DNA of 40,308 nucleotides from Humibacillus sp. (GTDB lineage Bacteria; Actinomycetota; Actinomycetes; Actinomycetales; Dermatophilaceae). The position numbers were made by a program, and so were the translations under genes. The notes below the pieces were generated by a model, which saw only the letters and a program-made list of their open reading frames with translations, was not told the origin of the DNA and ran no database searches. Position 1 is the stretch's first letter. The number at the start of each line of letters is the position of its first letter. Where the stretch lies: assembly GCA_030452985.1 (NCBI GenBank), contig JAKDLG010000027.1:1-40308 (forward strand), read 5' to 3'. This document shows, piece after piece, positions 1 through 10,053 of this stretch.

Positions 1-661
1 AGAACTCCATCTCCATCTGCTCGAACTCGCGGGTGCGGAAGATGAAGTTGCCGGGCGTGATCTCGTTGCGGAAGCTCTTGCCTGTCTGGGCGATACCGAA
101 CGGGGGCTTCTTCCGTGACGCCTGCATGACGTTGAGGAAGTTGATGAAGATGCCCTGGGCCGTCTCGGGACGCAGGTAGTGCAGGCCCGCCTCGTCGTCG
201 ATGACGCCGAGGTAGGTCTTCAGCATCATGTTGAACGCCCGCGGCGCGGTCCACTGGCCCTTGGTGCCGCAGTCGGGACACACGACGTCCGACATCTCGA
301 TGCTGTCGGGGTCGTCGATGCCCTTCTTGGTCGCCAGCGCCTCCTGCAGGTGGTCCTGACGACGCCGCTTGTGGCAGTTCAGGCACTCGACGAGGGGGTC
401 GGTGAAGGTGCCGACGTGGCCCGAGGCGACCCAGGTCTCTCGGGGCAGGATGATCGATGAGTCGAGGCCCACGACGTCGTCGCGGCCGGTGACCATCGAC
501 TTCCACCACTGTCGGCGGATGTTCTCCTTGAGCTCGACTCCCAAGGGGCCGTAGTCCCACGCCGACCGGGTGCCACCGTAGATCTCGCCGCTCGCAAAGA
601 CGAAGCCCCTGCGCTTGCAGAGGCTGACGACGGTGTCCACGATGGAAGTCTGTTTGGCCAT
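1..661 (-). CDS. glyS: Glycyl-tRNA synthetase, N-terminal 220 residues (truncated by window edge)
   Basis: Charges tRNA-Gly with glycine in the cytosol. The visible part begins [20 protein letters not shown] and contains [19 protein letters not shown] near the N-terminus. A zinc-ribbon-like insertion carries CxxC pairs (ECLNCHK and CPDCGT). Class II motif 2 follows ([10 protein letters not shown], then [13 protein letters not shown]) and runs off the window at base 1. This layout is that of the homodimeric bacterial/archaeal-type GlyRS, not the alpha2-beta2 enzyme. The ATG at 661 is chosen because it matches the family start and sits 7 nt after a TAGCCT -10 element with no Shine-Dalgarno sequence. 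The catalytic C-terminal part and anticodon-binding domain lie outside the window. The gene is divergent from the small membrane protein at 728. Confidence 0.96.
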   Translation of the reverse strand, partial: MAKQTSIVDTVVSLCKRRGFVFASGEIYGGTRSAWDYGPLGVELKENIRRQWWKSMVTGRDDVVGLDSSIILPRETWVASGHVGTFTDPLVECLNCHKRRRQDHLQEALATKKGIDDPDSIEMSDVVCPDCGTKGQWTAPRAFNMMLKTYLGVIDDEAGLHYLRPETAQGIFINFLNVMQASRKKPPFGIAQTGKSFRNEITPGNFIFRTREFEQMEMEF

Positions 662-668
662 GAGCCCT

Positions 669-674
669 AGGCTA
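669..674 (-). promoter_or_regulatory. -10 element of glyS, leaderless arrangement
   Basis: TAGCCT on the minus strand is followed by exactly 7 nt and then the glyS ATG. No purine-rich Shine-Dalgarno fits between them, so transcription probably starts at or within a base of the ATG. Inferred from motif and spacing only. Confidence 0.55.
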
Positions 675-715
675 TCGGGCGTGCGGGCGGTGACTTCGCC
701 GCGTCCGACCTCACC

Positions 716-721
716 TACGCT
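716..721 (+). promoter_or_regulatory. -10 element of the small membrane protein gene
   Basis: TACGCT is followed by 6 nt and then the GTG at 728. No ribosome-binding site is present, which supports a leaderless GTG start and decides this start over the internal ATG at 776. Confidence 0.5.
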
Positions 722-727
722 GGGCGC

Positions 728-1024
728 GTGGCCCTTGGTTTCCGATCCCGCGTCGAGCACGCCTCCTACCCGTTGATGGAGCGTCTGAACTCCCTTCCTC
801 GAGCCGTGTCGCTCGTCGCGTTGCTGGCCGTGCTGGCGGTGGGACTCATCGCGCCTCGCCCTTTCGGAGGGCTCGCCTTCCTGCTCGTGACCATCTTTGT
901 CGGCTGGCTGCTGTTTCTCACCTGGCCCCGTCTCTCGATGCCGGAGCGGATGATGCGGATCGCGGTTCTCGTGCTGACGCTCGCCGTCGCGGTCGTGCGG
1001 ATGGTGCCGGGAACGGGAAGCTGA
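728..1024 (+). CDS. Small two-helix membrane protein of unknown function (DUF6703-like)
   Basis: A 98-residue protein with a short basic N-terminus and two hydrophobic segments. The first is at about residues 25-58 ([16 protein letters not shown], then [18 protein letters not shown]); the last is near the C-terminus ([16 protein letters not shown]). [12 protein letters not shown] loop lies between them. No catalytic motif is visible. Small proteins of this shape next to glyS recur in Actinobacteria and I associate them with DUF6703, but that is from memory. The start is the GTG at 728 behind a TACGCT -10 element; a shorter form from ATG 776 would lose the basic N-terminus. It ends 45 bases before znuA and shares no regulatory element with it that I can see. 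Confidence 0.7.
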   Translation: MALGFRSRVEHASYPLMERLNSLPRAVSLVALLAVLAVGLIAPRPFGGLAFLLVTIFVGWLLFLTWPRLSMPERMMRIAVLVLTLAVAVVRMVPGTGS

Positions 1025-1033
1025 CCGCAGAAC

Positions 1034-1068
1034 TTGACAACCGTTCTCATATTGAGAATCATTGTCAA
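1034..1068 (+). promoter_or_regulatory. Zur-type operator overlapping the znuA promoter
   Basis: A 35-bp inverted repeat: a 16-bp left arm from 1034, a TAT centre at 1050-1052, and a 16-bp right arm to 1068. Thirteen of 16 arm positions are complementary (TTGACAA and TTCTCA match TGAGAA and TTGTCAA). The inner part resembles the Fur/Zur family box. The left end is also a perfect -35 hexamer, TTGACA (1034-1039). A weak -10, AATCAT (1057-1062), follows after 17 bp, and the znuA ATG is 7 nt further on. A Zur dimer here would cover the whole promoter. The zur gene is the last gene of the operon, so autoregulation is expected. Confidence 0.8.
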
Positions 1069-1069
1069 C

Positions 1070-2035
1070 ATGAATCGCTCCTGGACCGCTCTGCCGACCT
1101 TGGCCGGCACGGCTGCGCTGCTGCTGGCGGTGGGCGCCTGTAGCAGCGCCTCCAGCACTGCTGCGGGCGGCGGCGACGGGAAGCCCGTCGTGGTGACGTC
1201 GTTCTACCCCCTGGCGTTCGCCACCTCCCAGATCGCCGGTGGAGCGGTCGACGTCTCCGTGCTGACCAAGCCCGGCGCTGAGCCGCACGACCTCGAGCTG
1301 GGCGCACAGGACATCGTGGCCATGACCAAGGCCAGGCTCGTGATCTACGCCGACGGCTTCCAGCCGGCCGTCGACGACGCCACCGCGCAGGTCGAGCCGA
1401 GTCACCTGCTCGACGTGGCGGCGGCCGCCGACCTCACCCTCGAGGCGACGGAGGACGGCCACGAGCACGCTGATACGGGCGCAGCCCAGCAGGGTGCCCA
1501 GCACGACCACGCGGGCGATGACCCCCACTTCTGGCTCGACCCTCACCGCTACGCCGCCGTGGCCAAGGCCATCGGGCTGCGCCTGGCCGCAGACGACCCC
1601 GCCAACGCCACCACCTACGCGAAGAACACCGACGCGTTCGTGGCGAAACTGACCACCCTCGACCGCGAGTACCGCGTCGGGCTCAAGACGTGCACGAACA
1701 AGGTGATCGTCACGAGCCACTCGGCCTTCGGCTACCTGGCCCAACGCTACGGACTCCAGCAGCACGGCATCGCGGGCCTCTCGCCCGAGGTCGAGCCGAG
1801 CGCAGCCGGCCTGAAGGAGATCAACGACCTCGTACGCACGAAGGGGATCACCACGGTGTACCAGGAGACGCTGGTGGAGGGTCGCTTCGCCGAGACCGTG
1901 GCGACGAGCACCGGCGCGAAGCTGGCCACACTAGACCCCATCGAGGGGATCAACGACAAGTCTGCGGGCAGCGACTACTTTGAGGTCATGCGCAGCAACC
2001 TGTCGGCCCTGCGCCAGGGCCAGGGGTGCCGATGA
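1070..2035 (+). CDS. znuA: Zinc ABC transporter substrate-binding lipoprotein
   Basis: Captures Zn(II) outside the membrane and delivers it to ZnuB/ZnuC. From ATG 1070 it is 321 residues. The signal peptide ends in LLLAVGAC with lipid-anchor Cys24, followed by a Ser/Ala/Gly linker. Expected cluster A-I metal ligands are visible: His73 (EPHDLE), His153 (DPHFWLDP), His217 (TSHSAFGY) and Asp289 (TLDPIEG). A His/Asp-rich loop at about 128-153 ([14 protein letters not shown]) is typical of zinc rather than manganese binders. The ATG starts one base after the Zur palindrome, so a leaderless mRNA is likely; a TTG at 1034 would translate the operator and is rejected. Its stop overlaps the znuC start. 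Confidence 0.93.
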   Translation: MNRSWTALPTLAGTAALLLAVGACSSASSTAAGGGDGKPVVVTSFYPLAFATSQIAGGAVDVSVLTKPGAEPHDLELGAQDIVAMTKARLVIYADGFQPAVDDATAQVEPSHLLDVAAAADLTLEATEDGHEHADTGAAQQGAQHDHAGDDPHFWLDPHRYAAVAKAIGLRLAADDPANATTYAKNTDAFVAKLTTLDREYRVGLKTCTNKVIVTSHSAFGYLAQRYGLQQHGIAGLSPEVEPSAAGLKEINDLVRTKGITTVYQETLVEGRFAETVATSTGAKLATLDPIEGINDKSAGSDYFEVMRSNLSALRQGQGCR

Positions 2036-2877
2036 GACTGGCGCCCACCGTGGCGACCGAGACGGTGCTCAGCCTGCGCGCCGCCTCGTTCGGCTACGGT
2101 GACCGGCCGGTGCTCGCCGACGCCGACCTGGTGGTGCACCCCGGCGAGGTGGTGGCCGTGCTGGGCCCCAACGGCGCCGGCAAGTCGACCTTGATGAAAG
2201 GCATCCTGGGGCTCAACGAGCTGGTGTCGGGGTCGGTCACGCTCTTCGGCATCCCGAGCACCGAGTTTCACGACCGGGCCCGGATGGGCTACGTGCCCCA
2301 GCGCCACACCCTCTCGGCGACAGTGCGGGCCACGGCGGAGGAGATCGTCGCGTCAGGGCGTCTCCCGAGACTCGGCTGGCTGGGCCGCATGCGAGCCACC
2401 GACCGTCAGATCGTGGCGCGCGCCCTCGACGTCGTCGGCCTCGCCGACCGGGCGGCGACCGAGGTCAGCACCCTCTCCGGGGGCCAGCAGCGCCGCGTGC
2501 TCATCGCGCGAGCGCTCGCCTCGCAGCCTGATGTGCTCATCATGGACGAACCCACCGCGGGGGTCGACGCCGCGAGCCAGCACGTGCTGGCGGCTGTCCT
2601 CGAGCGACTTGCCAGCCGCGCCGTCACCATGGTGATCGTCACGCACGAGATCGGGGCCCTCAAACGGCTGTTCACCCGCGTCGTCGTCGTCGATTCCGGA
2701 CGCATCCAGTTCGATGGGACACCGCAGCAGTACTCCACCGCGCAGGGCGGCGCCCACCGTGACCATGACGACCATGACATGCACCACCACGATGACGACG
2801 AGCTCGACTCCGAAGGTGGGGTGGTCCCCCGCGGTCCCCTCGACCAGCTGCGTGGCCACCACGGGTGGTCGGCATGA
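2032..2877 (+). CDS. znuC: Zinc ABC transporter ATP-binding protein
   Basis: Cytosolic ATPase that drives zinc import through ZnuB. It shows Walker A GPNGAGKST, the ABC signature LSGGQ, Walker B VLIMDEPTAGVD and a switch histidine (VTHEIG). The C-terminus carries a tail rich in His and Asp (HRDHDDHDMHHHDDDE) beyond the normal ABC fold, probably a metal-binding extension. The ATG at 2032 overlaps the znuA stop as ATGA, so translational coupling is likely; a GTG at 2026 in the same frame is the alternative. It overlaps znuB by ATGA at the other end. Confidence 0.92.
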   Translation: MRLAPTVATETVLSLRAASFGYGDRPVLADADLVVHPGEVVAVLGPNGAGKSTLMKGILGLNELVSGSVTLFGIPSTEFHDRARMGYVPQRHTLSATVRATAEEIVASGRLPRLGWLGRMRATDRQIVARALDVVGLADRAATEVSTLSGGQQRRVLIARALASQPDVLIMDEPTAGVDAASQHVLAAVLERLASRAVTMVIVTHEIGALKRLFTRVVVVDSGRIQFDGTPQQYSTAQGGAHRDHDDHDMHHHDDDELDSEGGVVPRGPLDQLRGHHGWSA

Positions 2878-3908
2878 GTGACCTGCTCACGATCGACTTC
2901 ATGCAGCGGGCGCTCATCGCCGCGCTGCTGGTCGGAACCGTCGCCCCGATGGTCGGCATCTTCCTCGTGCAGCGGCGGCTCTCGCTCATCGGCGACGGGA
3001 TGGGCCACGTGGCGTTGGCCGGCGTCGCCATCGGTCTCGTGACCGGGCAGGGGCCGGTGCTCACCGCCCTTGTCGCCGCAGTGATCGCGGCCGTCGTCAT
3101 CGAGCTGCTGCGAGACCGGGGCCGCACCAACGGCGATGTCGCCCTCGCCGTCATCTTCTACGGCGGGATCGCGGCGGGGGTCGTCATCATCAGCAAGGCA
3201 CCCGACGGCACTCCGGCCAACCTCACGAAGTACCTCTTCGGCTCCATCCTGACGACCCAGCGGGACGACCTCTACGTCTTTGCCGCCCTCGCGGCGGTGA
3301 TCTCGGTGACGACCTGGGCCTTACGACCACGACTGTTCGCCGTGGCCAACGACGAGGAGTACGCCCGGGCCGTCGGGTTGCCGGTGCTCGCCCTCAATAT
3401 CGTACTGGCGGTACTGACCGCGGCGACGGTCGTGATCGCAATGCGGGTGGTGGGCCTGCTGCTGATCAGCGCCCTGATGATCGTGCCCAACGCAGCGGCC
3501 CAGCTGATTGCCCGTAGCTTCAGCAGTGGGGTGCGCTGGGCCGTCGCCTTCGGCCTGGTGTCGGCCGTCGGTGGCGTCGCCGTGTCGTACCCGCTCAACA
3601 CCCCGTCGGGTGGAACGATCGTGCTCGTGGCCGTGGCGATCTTCATCGTCACCGCCGCCGTGGCAGCGATCATCACTCGGGTGGGTCAGCTTCGCCACGC
3701 GGTGGCCGAAAGCCATGACCACGAACACGGGCTCGAGTGCGGCCACCTTGCCGTTCCGCACGGCGACCACGTCGACTATGTGCACGACGGCCACCGGCAC
3801 GCACCCCACGAGGGTCACTACGACGAGCACGGCCACGACGAGCGAGCCGGGTCGAGCAATGGGCCGGTCGACGGGGCGGCCGAGACGACAGGAACCAGGC
3901 GATCATGA
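2874..3908 (+). CDS. znuB: Zinc ABC transporter permease
   Basis: Integral membrane permease of the ABC-3 family (ZnuB/TroC type), 344 residues from ATG 2874. Repeated hydrophobic helices run from about residue 12 to 270. Early conserved motifs FLVQRRLSLIGDGMGHVALAG and later VVGLLLISALMIVPNAAA are characteristic of the family. After the last helix a 60-residue tail is rich in His, Asp and Glu (SHDHEHG, HGDHVDYVHDGHRH, HEGHYDEHGHDE), likely a cytosolic zinc-binding tail. The start overlaps the znuC stop (ATGA) and the stop overlaps the zur start (ATGA). A TTA leucine codon lies at 3321, unusual in a genome this rich in GC. Confidence 0.92.
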   Translation: MSDLLTIDFMQRALIAALLVGTVAPMVGIFLVQRRLSLIGDGMGHVALAGVAIGLVTGQGPVLTALVAAVIAAVVIELLRDRGRTNGDVALAVIFYGGIAAGVVIISKAPDGTPANLTKYLFGSILTTQRDDLYVFAALAAVISVTTWALRPRLFAVANDEEYARAVGLPVLALNIVLAVLTAATVVIAMRVVGLLLISALMIVPNAAAQLIARSFSSGVRWAVAFGLVSAVGGVAVSYPLNTPSGGTIVLVAVAIFIVTAAVAAIITRVGQLRHAVAESHDHEHGLECGHLAVPHGDHVDYVHDGHRHAPHEGHYDEHGHDERAGSSNGPVDGAAETTGTRRS

Positions 3909-4309
3909 GCAACTCCACGACCAGACGTCCGACCCGCCAGCAGGCCGCCGTCGCCGAGCTGCTCGGCCGCAGTGACGACTTCACCTCCGCCCAGACGGTC
4001 CACGCCCGGCTGCGTGAGGCCGGCGAGGGCGTGGGCCTCGCCACCGTCTACCGCACCCTGCAGGCGATGGTCGAGGCCGGCACCGTCGACGTGCTGCGCA
4101 CCGACGACGGCGAGGCCGTGTACCGGGCCTGCTCCACCCACCACCACCATCATCTGGTGTGCCGCTCGTGCGGCAAGACGCTGGAGGTCGAGGGCCCTGC
4201 GGTCGAGACCTGGTCGGACCGGGTGGCCCAGGAGCATGGCTTCACCGAGGTGACCCACACCCTGGAGATCTTCGGCACCTGCGCCGACTGCGCCGGCTCC
4301 CGCCGGTAG
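3905..4309 (+). CDS. zur: Fur-family zinc uptake regulator Zur
   Basis: Zinc-responsive repressor, 134 residues. The N-terminal winged helix has the Fur recognition helix region GLATVYRTLQAMVEAG (44-59). The metal-sensing part has HHHHH (79-83), the structural zinc pairs Cys86/Cys89 (VCRSCG) and Cys126/Cys129 (GTCADC), and HGFTEVTHTLEIFG. Being the last gene of znuACB and coupled to znuB by ATGA identifies it as Zur rather than an iron or peroxide regulator. The likely target is the palindrome at 1034-1068, giving a closed autoregulatory loop. It ends 8 bases from the convergent uppS stop. Confidence 0.93.
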   Translation: MSNSTTRRPTRQQAAVAELLGRSDDFTSAQTVHARLREAGEGVGLATVYRTLQAMVEAGTVDVLRTDDGEAVYRACSTHHHHHLVCRSCGKTLEVEGPAVETWSDRVAQEHGFTEVTHTLEIFGTCADCAGSRR

Positions 4310-4317
4310 CTCCCCGG

Positions 4318-5091
4318 TCAGGTCGTCGGCACGTCGATGGCACCGCCGTAGCGTCGGTCGCGGGCCGCATACTCCTCGACGGCCGCCCACAGGTCGCGAC
4401 GGTCGTAGTCGGGCCAGAGCTGGTTCTGGAAGACCATCTCGGCGTACGCCGACTGCCACAGCAGGAAGTTGCTCGTGCGCTGCTCGCCCGAGCTGCGCAC
4501 GAAGAGGTCGACGTCGGGCATGGTCGGCTCGTCGAGGTAGCGCTTGATCGTCTTCTCGTCGATGGAACCCGGCCGCAGTCGCCCGCCCTTGACGTCATGG
4601 GCGATGCGCTGCACGGCATCCGCGATCTCGGCCCGACCGCCGTAGTTGACGCAGAAGTAGAGGGTCAGGCCGGTGTTGTGCGCGGTGAGGTCTTGAGCGA
4701 TCTCGAGCTCCTTGATGACCGAGCGCCACAGCCGCGGAGCGCGCCCGACCCAGCGCATCCGCACCCCCCACTCGTGCAGCTGGTCGCGGCGACGCCGAAT
4801 GACATCACGGTTGAAGCCCATCAAGAACCGCACCTCCTCGGGCGAGCGTCGCCAGTTCTCGGTCGAGAACGCGTAGGCCGACAGGTGTGTGATGCCGATC
4901 TCGATGCCACCGGCCACGACATCGAGCAGCGACGCCTCCCCTGCCTCATGGCCCTTCGTGCGGGGCAGCCCGCGCGCGTTCGCCCACCGACCGTTGCCAT
5001 CCATGACGATGGCCACGTGCCGCGGCAGGACCTCGGCGGGAATGGTCGGGGCGGTGGCGCCGCTCGGGTGCGCAAAGGGCTTGGTCGTCAT
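4318..5091 (-). CDS. uppS: Isoprenyl transferase (cis-prenyltransferase, polyprenyl diphosphate synthase)
   Basis: Condenses isopentenyl diphosphate units onto an allylic primer to make the lipid carrier for cell-wall synthesis. It is 257 residues. It shows the catalytic motif [17 protein letters not shown] with Asp in DGNGRW, the [12 protein letters not shown] helix, and the C-terminal diphosphate-binding segment [17 protein letters not shown]. In Actinobacteria the member beside recO is usually the Z-decaprenyl/undecaprenyl synthase; chain length cannot be read here. The ATG at 5091 has GGAG 5 nt upstream. It lies 48 bases downstream of recO on the same strand, probably co-transcribed. Confidence 0.93.
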   Translation of the reverse strand: MTTKPFAHPSGATAPTIPAEVLPRHVAIVMDGNGRWANARGLPRTKGHEAGEASLLDVVAGGIEIGITHLSAYAFSTENWRRSPEEVRFLMGFNRDVIRRRRDQLHEWGVRMRWVGRAPRLWRSVIKELEIAQDLTAHNTGLTLYFCVNYGGRAEIADAVQRIAHDVKGGRLRPGSIDEKTIKRYLDEPTMPDVDLFVRSSGEQRTSNFLLWQSAYAEMVFQNQLWPDYDRRDLWAAVEEYAARDRRYGGAIDVPTT

Positions 5092-5139
5092 CGACGCTCC
5101 GGTTCTGGGAAGGTCATGCCGGTCGGATCAGATGGGGAG

Positions 5140-5868
5140 TCAAGCACGATCGACCAGGCGAAGCGACCTCAACCCACGCTCGATGTGCCACTGCAGAAAG
5201 GCCGCCACGAGGCCGTTGCCCTGGCGACGGTGGTGCGGGTCACTCGCATCCGCGACCTCCCAGTCGCCGCTCAGCAGGGCCGCGAGCAGCAGGAAGGTCT
5301 CGGGAGCGGGCGCGCTCGAGCCGGGTGGGCGGCATCCGGAACAGACTGCGCCTCCGGCCTGCACGTTGAAGGCCCGGTGCGGGCCCGGCGCGCCGCACTT
5401 GGCGCAGTCGTAGAAGCTCGGCGCCCACCCGGCGACGGCGAGCGAGCGCAACAGGAACGCGTCGAGCACAAGCTCGGGGTCGTGGGCGTGCTCGGCAATC
5501 GACCGCAGCGCCCCCGCGAGCAGAAGGTACTGCTGGGTCTGCGGCTCGTGCTCCTCGGTCAGCTGCAGGGTGGTCTCGAGCATGACGGTCGCGGTGGTGT
5601 AGGCCGTATAGTCTCGGGCAATCGAGTCACCATAGGGGGCAAGGGTTTCCACCTGCGTCACCGTGTCGAGGTTGCGCCCCTCGTAGCACTGCACGTCGAT
5701 GACCATGCCCGGCTCGAGGCGAGCACCGAACCGTGACTTCGTGCGCCGAACTCCTTTGGCGACGGCCCGCACGCGACCACGGCTGCGGGTGAGCATGGTG
5801 ATGATGCGGTCAGCCTCACCCAGCTTGTGGGTGCGCAGGACGATGGCCTCGTCGCGGTAGAGCGGCAT
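5140..5868 (-). CDS. recO: DNA repair protein RecO
   Basis: Loads RecA onto SSB-coated single-stranded DNA in the RecFOR pathway. The protein is 242 residues: an N-terminal OB-fold ([20 protein letters not shown], then [19 protein letters not shown]), a helical middle, and a zinc finger with two pairs of Cys (CAKCG and CSGC) around residue 155-180. The start is set at ATG 5868 because homologues begin with this sequence and a GACAAT -10 lies 7 nt upstream; ATG 5877 would add three residues. Upstream of uppS on the same strand. Confidence 0.93.
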   Translation of the reverse strand: MPLYRDEAIVLRTHKLGEADRIITMLTRSRGRVRAVAKGVRRTKSRFGARLEPGMVIDVQCYEGRNLDTVTQVETLAPYGDSIARDYTAYTTATVMLETTLQLTEEHEPQTQQYLLLAGALRSIAEHAHDPELVLDAFLLRSLAVAGWAPSFYDCAKCGAPGPHRAFNVQAGGAVCSGCRPPGSSAPAPETFLLLAALLSGDWEVADASDPHHRRQGNGLVAAFLQWHIERGLRSLRLVDRA

Positions 5869-5875
5869 ACCTGCC

Positions 5876-5881
5876 ATTGTC
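5876..5881 (-). promoter_or_regulatory. -10 element of recO, leaderless arrangement
   Basis: GACAAT on the minus strand, 7 nt before the ATG at 5868. The same hexamer and spacing occur before hemW at 26998-27003. Confidence 0.45.
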
Positions 5882-5983
5882 TACCGAGGCGGCCCCGCCG
5901 GGTGACCGCACGCGCCGCCGACGAGGAAGTGGGGCCGGCACGACGACTCCTCGGCCTTCTCGAACAGACGTTCGACCATGGGT

Positions 5984-5989
5984 TATCGT
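5984..5989 (+). promoter_or_regulatory. -10 element of the alkB-like gene
   Basis: TATCGT followed by 6 nt and then ATG 5996, with no ribosome-binding site. This favours ATG 5996 over the in-frame ATG 5978, which lies upstream of the -10 element. Confidence 0.55.
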
Positions 5990-5995
5990 GGGCAG

Positions 5996-6646
5996 ATGGA
6001 CCTCGCCCTCCAAGGATCCCTGCTCGACCTCACCGAAGAGATGACGTTGCGCGACGTCGGCACCGGCCTGCGTCGAACCGATCTCGGCAACGGCGCATGG
6101 GTCGATGTACGACCGGGCTGGCTGGCCGCGGGTGATGATCTCTTCGCCAGCCTGCTGCACGACGTACCGTGGCACGCCGAACGCCGCCAGATGTACGACT
6201 CCGTGGTCGCCGTGCCTCGCCTGACCAGGTTCTACGCCGCCGACGAAGTACTTCCCCACCCGATGCTGGCTGCCGCTCGTGATGCGCTCAGTGCCCACTA
6301 CGCGTCCGAGCTTCGTGAGCCGTTCGTCACCGCCGGTCTGTGCCTCTACCGCGACGGTCGCGACAGCGTCGCCTGGCACGGCGACCGAGTGGGACGGTCG
6401 AGCAGCCACGACACGATGGTCGCCATCCTCTCGCTCGGGTCGCCGCGGGTGCTCGCCCTACGGCCTCGCGACGGCGCCGGCGCCCAACGCGCCGGGGTAA
6501 GGAGCTTGCGCTTCCCGCTCGCCCATGGTGACCTCGTCGTCATGGGTGGCTCGTGCCAGCGCAGCTGCGACCACGCCATCCCCAAGACCGCAGACCCCGT
6601 CGGGCCTCGCATCTCGGTGCAGTTCCGGGTCGCGGGCGTCCGCTGA
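5996..6646 (+). CDS. alkB: AlkB-type 2-oxoglutarate/Fe(II) dioxygenase
   Basis: Probably reverses N-alkyl damage in DNA or RNA by oxidative dealkylation. It is 216 residues. The iron ligands are readable as His128-x-Asp130 (AWHGDR) and His193 (SCDHAIPKT). Arg205 in GPRISVQFR should bind 2-oxoglutarate, with Arg211 close by. The nucleotide-recognition lid lies in the N-terminal half (VPRLTRFYAADE). The ILSLGSPRVLALRP strand is characteristic of the family. It is divergent from recO, across 127 bases, so a shared DNA-repair context is plausible, but there is no evidence of co-regulation. No adaptive-response (Ada) gene is seen nearby. Confidence 0.88.
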   Translation: MDLALQGSLLDLTEEMTLRDVGTGLRRTDLGNGAWVDVRPGWLAAGDDLFASLLHDVPWHAERRQMYDSVVAVPRLTRFYAADEVLPHPMLAAARDALSAHYASELREPFVTAGLCLYRDGRDSVAWHGDRVGRSSSHDTMVAILSLGSPRVLALRPRDGAGAQRAGVRSLRFPLAHGDLVVMGGSCQRSCDHAIPKTADPVGPRISVQFRVAGVR

Positions 6647-6682
6647 CAGAGAGACCACCGGATGCCGCCGAGCACGACCTGA

Positions 6683-6700
6683 ACCGGGGATGTGCCCGGT
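6683..6700. terminator. Hairpin in the alkB/leuA convergent gap
   Basis: A perfect 6-bp stem, ACCGGG/CCCGGT, around a 6-nt loop, in the 153-base gap between the two convergent stops. There is no U-tract on either strand, so if it terminates it is of the U-less type. Weak call. Confidence 0.3.
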
Positions 6701-6799
6701 GACCGGGACTGTCGTTCGGGACACCGATGGGCGTGCGCCGGGACGCTCCGGACCCGAAAGGCAGTCCGGGCGTTCGTCACCCTCTGCGGCGCAGAGCTG

Positions 6800-8654
<1,855 letters not shown>

Positions 8655-8660
8655 ATCAGC

Positions 8661-8690
8661 ACCGTATGCCGCTGAGCCGGTTCGCGTCCA
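8661..8690 (-). promoter_or_regulatory. Promoter of the leuA leader
   Basis: On the minus strand, TGGACG (-35-like, 8690-8685), an 18-bp spacer, and TACGGT (-10, 8666-8661), then 6 nt to the GTG of the leader peptide. The distance to leuA ATG 8533 is about 120 nt, the expected length for an attenuator leader. Confidence 0.55.
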
Positions 8691-8785
8691 CCCCTTGGGA
8701 CCGCCGCCCGTATCCTGAGACCGCCGTTCGCAGCGCCTCGACGGCCGGTCGTGCGGGTGAGGTGGGGCCTGCGGGCTGCCGCGGC

Positions 8786-8791
8786 TAGGGT
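8786..8791 (+). promoter_or_regulatory. -10 element of the M20 amidohydrolase gene
   Basis: TAGGGT followed by 7 nt and then ATG 8799; no Shine-Dalgarno. It decides the start at 8799 against the upstream in-frame GTG 8751. Confidence 0.55.
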
Positions 8792-8798
8792 CTGGCTC

Positions 8799-10040
8799 AT
8801 GTCGACCTCTGTGCTGGACCTCGCAGCTCCCCTCGGACCCGACCTGGCCCTGCTTCGCCGCACCCTGCACCGCATACCGGAGCTGGGGCTGCACCTGCCC
8901 CAGACCCAAAGGGCGGTGCTCGAGGCCCTGGACGGCCTCGGGCTCGACATCACGCTCGGAGAAGGCCTGTCATCGGTCGTCGCCGTCGTTCGCGGTCACC
9001 GGCCCGTCGACGGACCGCGCCCGGCCGTACTGCTCCGCGGCGACATGGATGCTCTCCCCGTCACCGAAGAGGGGCCGGCCGATGTGGTCTCACGACACGT
9101 CGGCGCCATGCACGCCTGCGGTCACGACCTGCACATGGCCGCGCTGGTGGGTGCGGCCCGCATCCTGCACGACCTGCGCGACCAGCTGGCCGGAGACGTC
9201 GTGCTGATGTTCCAGCCGGGTGAGGAAGGCCCGGGCGGGGCGGCTCCGATGATCGCCGAAGGGCTCCTGACCGCGAGCGGCAACCGGGTCTGCGCGGCCT
9301 ACGCGCTGCACGTCTTCTCGGCCGAGCACCCCGTGGGCACGTGGTTCGGCCGGCCCGGACCCCAGATGGCCGCCGCCGACGAGGTGGTCGTGCGGGTCGT
9401 GGGGCGCGGGGGCCACGGCTCGGCCCCCCACCGCACGCGGGACCCGATCCCGGTCGCCTGCGAGATGGTCGTGGCGCTCAACACGATCGTGACCCGCTCC
9501 TTCGACGTCTTCGACCCGGTCGTCGTCACCGTGGGTCGCATCGCGGGGGGCAGCAAGGAGAACATCATTCCCGACGACGTGGTGTTCGAGGCGACGGTGC
9601 GGACCCTGTCTGCCGGGTCCAGACGCGAGATCCAGCACCGGATCACCCGGCTGTGTCATGGCATCGCGGAGGCGCACGGCCTGACCGTCGAGGTCGGCTA
9701 CCGCCTCGGCTACCCCGTCACCCGCAACGACCCCGCGGAGTTCGACCTGGCGCGACAGGTCGTCACCGACCTCTTCGGCGTCGACCGGTGGGCACCGATG
9801 CCCAACCCCGAGCTCGGCTCGGAAGACATGTCGTTCGTGCTCGACGAGGTGCCCGGCGCCTACCTCAACCTCAGCGCCTGCGTCGGCGACCCGGCCGAGG
9901 CCGACGACAACCACTCCGCGAGGGCACGGTTCGACGACGCGGTGCTCGCCGATGCGGCCGCCTTCCTCGCCGAGGTGGCGATGCGTCGTCTGTCGCTCGC
10001 CTCAGGTCGAGCAACCACTCCGCACGGCGAGTCGACCTGA
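8799..10040 (+). CDS. M20D-family metal-dependent amidohydrolase
   Basis: Hydrolyses an N-acyl or amide bond using a two-metal centre. Family members include hippurate hydrolase, IAA-amino-acid hydrolase and N-acetyl-diaminopimelate deacetylase; the substrate cannot be told here. It is 413 residues. Metal-binding residues include Cys107, His109 and His112 (MHACGHDLH), the glutamate pair of QPGEEGPGG at 142-143, and a C-terminal His in DDNHSAR. GDMDALPV (81-88) and PELGSEDMSFVL are also typical. The dimerisation (lid) domain has GGHGSAPH. No signal peptide, so cytosolic. Divergent from the leuA leader, with an independent promoter. Confidence 0.88.
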   Translation: MSTSVLDLAAPLGPDLALLRRTLHRIPELGLHLPQTQRAVLEALDGLGLDITLGEGLSSVVAVVRGHRPVDGPRPAVLLRGDMDALPVTEEGPADVVSRHVGAMHACGHDLHMAALVGAARILHDLRDQLAGDVVLMFQPGEEGPGGAAPMIAEGLLTASGNRVCAAYALHVFSAEHPVGTWFGRPGPQMAAADEVVVRVVGRGGHGSAPHRTRDPIPVACEMVVALNTIVTRSFDVFDPVVVTVGRIAGGSKENIIPDDVVFEATVRTLSAGSRREIQHRITRLCHGIAEAHGLTVEVGYRLGYPVTRNDPAEFDLARQVVTDLFGVDRWAPMPNPELGSEDMSFVLDEVPGAYLNLSACVGDPAEADDNHSARARFDDAVLADAAAFLAEVAMRRLSLASGRATTPHGEST

Positions 10041-10053
10041 CGGGCCTGGCGGG

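Noticed and set aside
4159..5736. 525-codon plus-strand frame across uppS and recO
   Set aside because: Antisense to two recognised genes and resembles no protein family.
6661..6799. Gene in the alkB/leuA convergent gap
   Set aside because: No start with ribosome-binding site or -10 element and no recognisable peptide; only a weak hairpin.
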